Under the pieces are notes generated by a model that saw nothing but the letters and a program-made list of their open reading frames with translations, was not told the DNA's origin and searched no databases. This document shows, one piece after another, positions 50,701-62,700 of a DNA stretch of 64,000 bases. A program made the translations under genes and the position numbers. Within the stretch, counting starts at the first letter, position 1; each line of letters opens with the position of its first letter. Source of the stretch: Crocodylus rhombifer (lineage: Eukaryota; Chordata; Crocodylia; Crocodylidae); NCBI GenBank assembly GCA_038503035.1, contig JAVSML010018908.1:1-64000 (forward strand), written 5' to 3'.

Positions 50701-53700
50701 ACAAGGGGAGAATGACGTCCTGGGATTTGCTTGAGAAGCATCTATGGATGCACGCCAGCACTTTGGTCTCTTTACTAGCCGCAGCATCACATTCACACTC
50801 ATGTTCATCTTGTGGTCAATGATGACCCCCAAGTCTCTTTCTTCTGTAGTGCTAGCCAGCGTAGCACTGCTGAGCCTATAAGGATGCTGCAGGTTTTTCC
50901 TCCCACGGTGGAGAACCTTGCATTTTTCGGTGTTAAACACCATCAGGTTCTCGTCTGCCCATTTGCTGAGCCTGTCCAGGTCAGCCTGGATAACCCGCCT
51001 GTCTTCTGGTGTGGATGCTATGCCCCAAAGTTTGGTGTCATTGGCGAACTTGGCCAGTCCACTCCTGATTCCAATGTCCACTTCATTAATGAAGATGTTG
51101 AACAATATGGGTCCAAGGACAGAGCCTTGGGGGACCCCACTTGTCACAGTGACTTCCATTGATTACTAACCTCTGGGTCCGACCACAGAGCCAATTTCCC
51201 AGCTAGCAGATCACGGTGGACCCAAGGCCACAATTGGCCAGTTTCGCCAAAAGGTGATCATGGGATACCAGATCAAAGGCTTTTCTGAAGTCAAGATATA
51301 TGACATCAATCTCTTCTCCTTTGTCCAGGTGATAGGTCACCTGGTCGTAGAAGGAAATGAGATTGGTCAAGCAAGACCTACCCGCAACAAATCCATGCTG
51401 GCTATCCCTCAGGATGTTGGCATCAGCCAGTCCATTAAGGATGGCCTCTTTAATAAACTTTTCTAAGATTTTCCCCAGGATAGAAGTCAGGCTGATGGAC
51501 CTGTAGTTTGCCGGATCCACTTTCCTCCCTTTCTTGAAGATCGGCACCACATTGGCCTTCTTCCAGTCTTCGGGCACTACACCAGAGTGCCAGAAGCTCT
51601 CAAAGATCCGTGCCAGGGACTGGGCTATGACGCTCGCCAGCTCCTTGAGTACCCTGGGGTGTAGATTGTCAGGGCCGGCTGACTTGAAGGTGTCCAGCCT
51701 CTCAAGATGTTCCTTCACAAGGTCAGCATTGATGGAGGGAAGGGGATCTCCCTCACCCGGACCTCCCCGTCCCGCAGCAGGCATGGGTGTCCCATGGGGC
51801 TGATGAAAGACCGACACAAAGTACCCATTTAATAGGTTGGCTTTTTCCTGGGCATCAGTTGTCAGCTGTCCCATCTGGTTCAGCAGGGGTCCAACATTGC
51901 CCTTGCTTTTTCTCCAGCTTCCCACATATCTGAAAAAGGATTTTTTATTGTCCTTGATGCTCCAAGCTAGTTAGAGTTCAGTTGCAGCCTTGGTTTTCCT
52001 GGTTTGCTCCCTGCAGGACTGGACCAGTGCAGAATAATCCTCCTTGGAGATGGATCCCATCCTCCATCCTTTGTAGGCTTTTCTTTTTAGCCTTAGGAGG
52101 TCTGCTAGATCCCTGGAGAGCCGGGGGGCTGCCGTGCTCTCTTGCTGCCTTTCCTTCAAGATGGAATAGACTTAGCTTGTGCATTGAGGATTACTCCCTC
52201 CACCCTTCTTGAACTTCCCTCTCCCTGGCACACTGCTGGCTTATTTCCAATTTACTGTCCACTGTAACCCCCAGGTCCTTTTTGGCAGAGCTGCTGCTTA
52301 GCCAGTTAGTTACAACCCAGTTGGAAAACCACTGCTCCAGTGCAACAATTCTCACTGCCCCGAGCTGCCACCAGATCCTTTCAAGAGTGCCAAGGATATG
52401 CATATAAGCTAAGCAGATAAACCAGTCCCAATGGCAGGTCCCACTAACTACTGAAAAGGACTAGGAGGAAACACAGGACACTAGAGCACCCCTTTTGGGC
52501 ATGCTTGGGAGGGACTCATCATCACACATAGCAACTGCTCTCGGGACCCCTCTGCACAAGGCCAGGCAGGCAGGCTCAGTGCTTGCTCACATCTGGACAG
52601 TGCCCTTACAGCTGAGCCCCGCAAGCCGAAGAGCCTGCATTCTTCGCGGCAGAGATAATCACCACCAACGAACGGGTGCATTCCCTGTACTGTTCTCAGT
52701 CATGTTGTTAATGCACTATTTATTAGAGGGAGCAGCCTCTATTATTCCCCTGATTTCCTCTGGGGCCCTCTTTGAGCACATGCTCAGGGCTCTCGCAGGG
52801 ATTACATTGCTTGGCCTTATTTTGCCTCAGTCATAAAAAATAATCCAAATGGCTATAAACAGTGATGTCATTCCCTAGGAGGACTGGTAAATATTTGAAA
52901 ACATTATTTGCATTCACCATGAGCGAAATTCAAGATGTTGCCTCTTCTCATTACTGGCTTCAAAAAGCCTTAGCCTCTGCGGGCCAGATTTTCAAAGGAA
53001 TCAAGGTGTCTGACTTGTGTTCATGTCAGCAAGGGGCATCTGGTTCAAACCTGGGACAATCTGGCTCTTTTTAGGGATTTAACTCTCACTGATTTCTCTG
53101 GAAGTGAAGCTTCTAAATGCATTTTTTTAAAAACAGACCTGTATATCTAACGGCATCTGTCAACTACTCCTTCTGGTCCAATATCACGGCAGCATGGACA
53201 ATTTAATACATCAAACAGCACCGTTCAGAGCCAGGTTATGCCTGGAACCAGGCTTCTTGCTATTTGTAGTGCTTCAGGTTTTCCTAAGTGAATCAGAGCC
53301 CCTGACGTGCCTTTGTTTTCAGCTCCAAACTGAACTTGCAGGCGGCAGACAGGCGATCCGATCCAAGGAGCCCAGTGTCATGCAGGTGTCAGGCGTATAA
53401 TTACTCCATTCTGCAGAAACAGTTGGAGTAAAACACCACAGCAGAGTCTGGGGAAAACCTCTGGAAAAACGAGCTGCCCCACTGGCTACATGCAGTACCC
53501 TGCTATATTAGGATTAGCCTACGCTGCTTTCTGTGCATGCTCCAAGAAAAACCACCAAGCCAAAGCTTATTCCTGGTCCTCTTCCAGCTTCAAGACTGTT
53601 TACTCAGTTTAGTAATTAGAAACACTCAACACCATCATGAAGCTTCATGCAGAAAGCTAACTCCAAAAATTGTTTAACCCAACCTAGAAATAGTTTGAAG

Positions 53701-56700
53701 ATCTAACAAATCCAGTGATTTTGTGACACTGCCAAAAGAAGTGATGCTGCGTTACAGGACCCTCCACGCTGGTTCCAGAACCTGATTTCACTCCTATCTG
53801 ACTTCAGAGGTGACTCTCAAAACTCTCATGAGCCATGAAGATGCATGGTGCAGTTCACCACTCCTGATTTACACCAGGGAAACTTCCCCTGAAATCCCTG
53901 GTGGTGACACTCAAGTGAAGCTGGAGTAATGATGAAGGACTAGGATGAGACAACCCCATCAGCAAGGTGTGAAAATAGCGTGGATGCAACTCAGAATGAT
54001 CCTAGCTTTCAAACACAAAGACAAAGGCTCTGAATATAATCACACTGACATCCTCTAATATTATCACTCTCTCAGGAAGGAGCCCTGGATACCCTCTGCT
54101 GTGTACTTGCAGCAAGAGAAAAGATCAATGACCCTAAGAATGATAAGACCATACAGCTGGAAGGGATCTCACCAGGTCATCTAGTCTAACTCTTTGCTCC
54201 AGGTAGGATCATCTCTGACTAAACCATCCCAGCCAAGTGTCTGTCCAGCCTGCTCTTGAAAATTTCTAGGGATGGAGAGTCCACAACTTGCCTAGGCAGC
54301 CTCTTCCAACTCTTAACCACTGTCGTAGTGAGCAGACGGAGACAAGATAAGGACACAGAACTTGAATTTAGGGTTCGTGCCATTGCAATCTTTCTGGGCA
54401 AAAAAATTGTGCCCTCTTGCCTAAGAGAAGTGCTGGCGGTGGGAAAGGACCTAGCAGTCCAGATGTACATACACACAGCTCATTCAGTAACTACTGGGAT
54501 TCATTGTCCTCTTCCTGTCTGTCTATAATCCTTATCTGCATCCTATTCAAATTTACACTGTATGTGTCCAGGGCAGAGTCTGGGCGTAACCTGGTCAGTG
54601 AGACACCATGTACATTGGAGGGGTCTCAAAGCATATTTGTTTCCCTCCGAGTGTATGCATGGGTGCACACAAGTATGTGCATCACTTATGCACACTAATA
54701 GATTGATATATATGTAGATAGATGGATGGAAACCCTCCCTACATTCACAGACACTGCATGCAAGGTAGATTTCCCTGACTAAAGCTAAGTCAGACAGAAA
54801 AACAAGGAGTGTGACAGACCGTTGAATGGACCTCAAAGCTGGGGAGCATTTTCTTTGCCTACCAGCCTCAACTAGGTTTTCCCAGAGACCAGGAAAAAAA
54901 TTTGGATTGTTTTGTTCAATCATTGTTTCTTATTGCTTCACAGCAGACGGCAAATCGATGCAATCTGCATCACAGTATACACAACCTACACCCCCATCTG
55001 CATCACAATACACTCCACAGGAGCTGTGATGGAGTAAAGTGCTCGATGATAAGGAGAGGCTTTTGAATGTCTTGAAGATCCAGGAGTTGTGGGTCACAAA
55101 CTTTGATTTGGTAGTATTATGGGGGAAGCATTTCTCTCTGGGCTGGAATGAGCATGCTTTCAGATAAACTGCTTTATGAATTAACCTGGCTCCAAATTTC
55201 TAGCTCCACATCCCTTCATTTTCCAGGAAAATAATGCTCTTTAATGAGTGCATCGCCGTGCTGGGAAGGAGGCAGTGTCTTACCAGGAAGTTTGATTTTT
55301 TTTTTTTTTAATGACTCAAACCCACTAATTTGGACAGATGGATGATTCTGCCTATATCTGTCAATTGGTTGGTTCCCGCAATGCAAAACACATCTGTATG
55401 CCTGTTTCCATTTAGGCTGTTATTTCAGTGCCTTGGCCAACCAGAGATTTCCCGGATTTGAACAGAACAAGGAACTCCTCCAAAAAAGAGCCGGATCCAC
55501 TGGCTTTCTGTTGACTCCAATAGGCTCTGGAGTAGGCTTAAAAGAAAAGCAGAGACACCTTCCACAAAACCCTCTTCACCTGAACCACCGTGGGCTGGCT
55601 TGGACAGAAGAAGAGCAGGGAACTGGCTAGACTTTGAGCAGACCAGTTATGATTGACGCACACCACTTTCTGCTGGTGGAAGTGAACTCAGGATTAGTTA
55701 AACAAAGTCTCAGCTCAACGGGGACTGTCTTCTCCTACACTGCCATGCTATGTACAGACTGCCATCCCTTCCTTTTAACTATGAGGTTTGACATCTCAGC
55801 AAAGCATCTGTTTTCTTTGGCATCCATATGCTTGTCCACCCCAATCACATTTACTCTTTGCTCCTTCATCTAGCAAGGGAAAAGAGAATAAGTCTCTATC
55901 AGAGCTGTGCTTATTGAGAAATGAGAGGGTTTTCCTCATCTTCTTCTACTCTGCGATACTGACCTAGACGGATCAATCCTAAATCACTTCACCTACATGT
56001 CATTACCCCTGGTCCACCAGATCTCTCTCCACCAAAGATAAACCATGAAGGGAAAGAGGAGGCAGAGCACATTTCACTGCCTGGCAAATCCTGTTTGTGG
56101 TGCACAAGAATAAAAAAGCCATGCAAATATGCAGTCAGCATGTGGGAATGGCTGCACTTTGACTCGGGAGAGGGGGATCCGAGTCCAGATTCTAAAGGAT
56201 TGTGCAAGTCATGGCATCCTTTTAAAGAAAGTCAAATCAAAGCATCCTCATGCATTTGCACAGTAATACTAGGATCAAGGCTGGTTTGTCCACAGTGCAT
56301 TTGAGGCTTCTAGTCCCTGGATGTTGCGCTCAGATTGGGACAGGTTAGACATTTGTTTAATAAAAGGTTTATTCAGTGACAAATACAGTTGGGGGAGGGA
56401 AAATAAACTCTTTACTAATTTGAGCCAAATGTGTTTTGGCCAACACAAGCAAAAACAGAGAGAGAGATATGGAGGGAGAAACAGAGAGCGAGAAACGTTT
56501 TAAACACTGAAAGATTTATTCTGACGCATTTTTAAATGAAACATTTGGACTGATTTTTTGAAGACCAGAATGATCTTTTGTTTCAGAATGTAGCTTGATT
56601 TAATTTAAAAAAAAAAAGCATTAACACACCCAAGGACTATATGAACTTTTTAAACTTTTGACTTTTCTCAACTTTTCCCCCTTTTTTTGCCCCAAATTCC

Positions 56701-59700
56701 TCCCCATATTAGACCACGTTAATAGGAAAGAGCAGATGCACCGGTACATTTTATTACCTAGAACACAATGTGATTTTTGATGAGCATTAGTTATACATTA
56801 CCTGTGCTACAATACAGATCCTCTCTGCCCTGACTCTTTATTCCCCGCAAGAAAAAAGCTGTGTGTCACATGTAACATTTTGTCCCTCTCTGATAAAGCA
56901 TCACAAAGCTCTAAGCAGCAAAATTAACTGGTCTGCATAAACTACGGGTGGGCAAAATGTGGTCTGCGGACTGGATGCAGCCCATCAGGTCATTCTAGCT
57001 AGCCTGTGGGGGCCTGAAAAAAGCTAGAAAATTAATATTTATCTGCCCCTGTCATGTGGCCCTTGATGGGTTGCCAAAACTCAGTAAGAGGCCCTCCACC
57101 CAAAATAATTTCCTGCCCTGGGCATAAACCCTTCTGTGCCCCGCTCTCATTCACACAATCGCAGAAAAGCTTACAGCCCGTGGTAAACTCATGCTTATCA
57201 TACTGAGCAGGATCATACTGAGAAAAACGGGGTGGTTTCAACATGCCATGCCAAAATATATGTCCAACTGCTTTTGATTGCTTGGGACAGCATCCCAGAA
57301 ATGGGCAAATATTCCTGACATGAAGTGTCCAGTGTCTCTAAGCACAAGCCTGGGGGTTGGATGGGATGGGGGTTGCCTTTCCCTCTGGCACTCAACTGCT
57401 TCAGCACCCCATGTCCCTCCTCTGGGGATGCCTGCTGGAGACAACCACAGGGCCTTCACTCAGGGCAGTGAGAACTGCATAGTCTAAATCCATTCATCCC
57501 AAAGATTTCTCAGCCCTGGGACTCATGACACGTACCCTGGCTCATACTCACTTGGTTTTTCTATCTGAGCTGCCAATGCAGAGATGCTGGGGAGGTACTG
57601 CTTTCCATTTCTTTGCTTCTAATACAATCGCTTCTGCATTAACCAGGCCGAATCCATATAGATGGCTAACTGAAAAGACAGAAGACTCAGAAACCTACTT
57701 ACTGAAAAGTAATAACACCTAGGAATAACCTAGGGGCAAAAAATGCATTTGACTGGATTCTCAGAGGCAAAAAAATAGGCCAAGGAAGATACAGATGTCA
57801 GCTGTGATAGCCCAGACCAGGGGAAATACTTCTTGTTAGATTCCCATCACCATCAAGTTAACCCTTCTGCAAAGGTTAGCACTTCTGCAACCCCTAAAGA
57901 TCAAGTTAACCCTTTTGCAGAGGTCTTCCAGGTGAAAAGCCTTCTGCTCCATATTCACGCTCTGGGCAAGCAGAGAGGGGAACTGGTACTGAGTGTGAGC
58001 TCAACCCACAGCTGTCCAGCAGCTGGAGCCTTCTGCGCTGCCTACGGAAGTGTCCTGCCCACCAGTTCCCCCTCCTGCGGTGGAGGCCAAATCCCAGAAA
58101 TGAGGTTTCATAGTTTCTAGGGTCGGAAGGGACCTGAGCAGATCATCTAGTCCGACCCCCTGCCATGGCAGGAAAGAGTACTGGGATCAAATGACCCCAG
58201 CAAGGTGTTCATCTAACCTCCCCTTAAAAACCCCCAGGGTAGGAGCCAGCACCACTTCTCTTGGAAGTTGGTTCCAGATCTTAGCCGCCCTGACCGTGAA
58301 GTAGTGCCTCCTGATATCTAACCTAAACCTACCCTCTGAGGTAAGGAGTCTGCTTCGAGCTGGCCTCCTCCACAAGGGTCGCTCTCAGGCTCAGATGTGC
58401 TGCTTGGTGTGTGCTCAGGGTGGTCCAAGGCAGCAGCATCATCTCCTGTCTGGGATTTGGATTTGGCACTAGACCCAACTGGCACTTCTTGGCAGCAACC
58501 TCGGGGGTGGCATGGGGGCAGCAGGAAATCAGTGCCATGGCACCGCAGTGCTGGAGGCTCTCAAAAACAGTGCCGCAAGCCTGGATTTATGGTGCTGAGG
58601 CAGGGACGTGGGCATATCCCCTCCACACCCAGGAACTCGGGCACAAGCAAACTAGCTGAGTGGCTCATGGTGACATGCCAAGCCTCTGTTGGAGACGGGG
58701 AAAATCCAGGTCTCCTTAGGAGGAACCTCCCCACACAACCATCCTTCCTTTTTATGTTCATCTTTGCACTCTCGCCTGTGACGCCTTATCCGACTGAGCG
58801 AAGGTAGCCAGGCAGAGACTTCTGGATTGGGCCAGCAGTCTGGTTTAAGGAGAGTGATTCAGTTCTCCAAACTTTCGATTTTTATTTTATGATTTCCTAA
58901 CCCCCTCTCAGCACAGGCCAGCTGTTGCCTGACAGCACAGGCAGCAGATGCTCAAGTCCCCTGGTCTGGGAACATCCGTGGATAAGCGGGCTTTTGCAAA
59001 GCTTATCAAACTGCAAATTATCTGCTAACTGTTACAATTCGCCAGCAAACCTTTGGTGAGAATAACAAAGAGGAATCTTGGAAATGTAGGGAAAAGCCCT
59101 GCCAGAGCTCAGGCTCCTGTGAATATTGCTGTGTGCTAGCCCTTGTGATCCTTTTCTATGCAAATATTCTTGCAACTAAAATCTCCCCTGCCCCCCCCCA
59201 CACGTTTGCAAATACATGAAGAGAAGGCAACACTAACACCACCAAAGGGAATCAGCAGATTTTTGTTGCAAGGACTTTTGTAAAGGCTCCCACTGAATTA
59301 GCCTAGCACTGGTTGTGTGATCCTTGGTGCCCTCCAATGGGTTTCAACTCTCAAGTATTCTGCTTATTTCTGTTATTCCAAGTCTCAGAGGGGCTGGCCA
59401 AAACTGTTGCAACCAGGAGGTTATATCTGGGGAGGAGATCAGAATCCTTTCATATGTAAAGGGCCCCAGAGGAAATGGAAGTAGATGAGAATTAAAGCAT
59501 TGCACCAGAGCAGACAGGATTGTCCCAATACCTATATGCAGTGCCTAAGATCTCTGCTATAGAGATGCTAATAAATCATTGGACTGGACGCTTAGAAGTG
59601 GCTGCAGTAAGACAGGCCATCTGTGTTTTGAAGCCATTCTTATGTTCCAGCCATTATCTGGAGGGAGTAACAAACCAGAGAGGACTGTTTGTGCTCTAGA

Positions 59701-62700
59701 TAAATTTTCCACCATTACTGACTGACTATTTTGGCAGCCGTCACAATTTTTAACTCATTTGCTCTGGACTCCCACTGGCATTAACAGGAATTACACACAG
59801 GCAGTTTGACTCCCCCAGTTAGACCAATACACACAGTGTTACTGTGGTTACTCTATTCTTGCTAATGCAGTCACCCCCACGGAGCCCAGCTGACTTGGTG
59901 TTTGATCTGACTTTGCCAAGGTGCAAGGCTTTGCAGTAGTACAGCACAGACCCTCCTAAAGGGCCTCTCCCCGGAGTGTGCAGACAGTGACACCAATGGC
60001 CTTGCTCTTCACCCTCTTCTCCACATATCGCTGTCTCTGCCCCTTTGCAGCAAATGTTGCTTAGTCCAACGCCCCTCCCCTTTCCATCCCAGTCTGCCTC
60101 ACCTTTGTGTCCTGCTCCATTTGTTTTCCAGTCAAGTGCTTTCAGATGTACCGGCCGGGACGTTCGAATAATCAGATGCTGAACATCTCTCCAGGTCAGT
60201 AAAGGGCTAAAACAATAAAGGATGCAAAGCAATGGAAATTATAGGAAGCCTTCACCATGCCAAAGTAGTGACTTTCAGCCAGCCCTACCTCGCCAGCTCC
60301 ACTCTGCTATGAATGTTTTGCAGTATGAACAGGAGAGTGCAACCTTCCCTGCAGCAGAAACAGAGAGCACCCCTTGATAACAGACTGAACTGCCTCTCCA
60401 TCACCGTTACAAGAAATATAGCATAAACCCGTGATTAAAATGTTAACGGCATGGGTGACGATTGAAAGGATCCTGGCACTCTGCCCCATCTTCCCAGCAG
60501 GAATGGTTTCTGCAAGTCAGAGAGGTAATGGCCAAGCCGTGGCAGAATCAAGAGAAGCGGAGCCAAGCAGGGCACTGGATGGCATGGGTAATACAATGGC
60601 CAATACGTCTGCAATGAGTGCTTGCAAGCTATGGCAGACAAGGTTTTTTGGGTGAATCTGGTATCTTTTATTAGACAGACTTATATATTTAGCTCTCATG
60701 CTTAAGAACATAAACTGATTGCCTCACAGATGTCAGGAAGGAAATCTACACCGTAAAGCAGTTTCTACATCGGTCCATCTTTCTCCAAAATACCAGGCAC
60801 CAGTCAATGCATGAAGCATACTTGACCTGATATAGCAATGGCAATTTGGGGTAGATAATATTGGAAGAACTTTCTGTCACCAAAGGGAGTTCAGCACCTG
60901 AAGAGGCTACCTATAGAGACTGTGCAGTCTCCATCACTTGAAGTTTTCAGTGCCAATTAGGCAAACATTTGCCTGGGATGGTTTGGACACAGATGATCCT
61001 GCCCTGAACAGGGGGATGGAGAAGATGACTTGAGGGTCCTTCCAACTGGAGTTTTCTATGAGCCTGTAAGCCAATGGGATGAGGTGCTACACAGCAAACC
61101 CTGACTTCCTACAATAAACCCCGTGGGAAATAAACCACATTCCTCGTTTAGGGTGAAAAACAAGCTTAAAATAGAGCTGATGTGGGATTTAAATAGCGCT
61201 TAGGCATCGTGCTGGTCCTCTGTACTGGAGTGAATTGCACTCAATGTGCACATTAACCATACATAAGAATTGCAGCTCAGAAATGTTTCGCAAGCATTTT
61301 TTTGTGCTTTCTCCTACAGATGTTACTTAAGCAACTTGAGCTTTGATTTACAATTCTAAGCTGCACGTAGCAAAAGAAATTCAATGCATTTCTTCTTGGA
61401 ATAATGGAATATCCCAGCGCTTGGCTTTCTCTCATGTGCCATGCCCTGCTACTTAACGTTGCATTTTATGTCCCGATTAAACAATCCAAAAATTACATCT
61501 GACTCTCCTAATGTATTTGTAATGGAAATTACATCTCCTGGAATGTATTCACCCAACATGGGTTCCTTGATTTAAAACAGAGCCAAGCACTGAAAAGCTG
61601 GTGGGGGTAATGAAAACAAAAGTTGCCAGCTATGCCAGCATTTGTAATGCCAGCCATGAGGTCCATCGCATCAACATAATGACTTATTTGTCCCTCTGAC
61701 TGTGCAATCACAGTTGCTTACGGGTTATTCATGGCTGCAGGAGTTAGGAGTCGCAGCCTGATTTTGCTTCCTGCTCTCTTGCCCTCCCCTACAATAATAC
61801 AGTTGAGAAGGTCTTCAAGACACTTGTCTATGAAGAAACACTTCTCAGAAAAGAAATGTATAGGAGCCAGCCTTGCAATGGGATGAAGAGTGAAATCTTT
61901 TCAGAGGCTAAGTCCTATCAGCGTTCTGCCAGGGTTGGATCATGCATCAGCAGATGTCGGCAACAGCTTTGTTACACACAGCCCTCTAATAGCACAGGCT
62001 CAGACTTCAAAGGGAGCAGGATCAGGCCCATTAACTGCCCAGCTGCTTGGGAATCAGCAGTGAAATGCCTGTTTCCATGGAAAACACCTCCCGCTGCCTT
62101 GTCTGAAACCAGAGGAGAAGCAGAGCAGGGCTGTGCAGCTGCTAGGTGGCTATGCCCTGCAGGGAGCCCACGATGCCCACATGCCTGGATCCGCGCTGGG
62201 CACTAGGAACTTGAACAATGCTGAAGCAAACCCTGACTGTTTTGGATGTTAGACCCTCCTCTCACTCCACATGACACCAGGGCAGCTGCCATCCACAGAA
62301 GCCTTGCATCAGAAGACACCCCTAGGTTAGAAGAGGCAGGCCAGTGGCAAGGCACACGCAGCGAAGACAAGGCTTATCCCAAGATCATTCACCCGCTTCA
62401 TGATCTGGTGTGATGCAGCTGTTACAATCGTTAGGGTATGCTCTTAAATTCAGCTGTTCAAAGCAGGGAAATGAGGGGGAGAGGGAGAAAGAGAGATGGC
62501 TGGAAAGATGAGTTGAGTTGAAGAAGGGATCCCGTTTTTATTAAACATGGCTTATTTAATGCATGGAGCTGGCTGAGATGGTTCCCACCAAATGAATTTC
62601 AGTTGTTGTTCCAAAGCCTCCTTACAGCCACAATGAAACATTTAGAGAGGGGGTGGGAAAAACACCTGACAACATTGCTGATATTTTCCATCTTACACAG

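Larger units (their letters stand above)
49291..57551 (-). other. PCSK6 intron (8.3 kb) with nested CR1
   Basis: The left part is dominated by an outer CR1 (49563-50161 plus 52227-52320) split by an inner CR1 (50162-52226). A further CR1 end lies at 54138-54325 and a hAT-like piece at 56943-57110. Between 52330 and 54130, and between 54330 and 56940, I see only small repeats (54963-55013) and a T14 run near 55296. Confidence 0.6.
57670..60102 (-). other. PCSK6 intron
   Basis: It contains an imperfect 24-bp direct repeat (57853-57924) and a CR1 3' end (58109-58372). From 58400 to 60100 nothing recognised. Confidence 0.55.

Noticed and set aside
50192..50734. Plus-strand 180-codon frame
   Set aside because: It is antisense to the inner CR1 ORF2 remnant; its openness mirrors the CR1 codon structure.
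51203..51925. 240-codon frame with reverse-transcriptase motifs as a possible host gene or retron
   Set aside because: It is CR1 LINE ORF2 by motif order and its CR1 3' end. It continues in broken frames on both sides and has a mutated catalytic motif, so it is annotated as a CR1 pseudogene.
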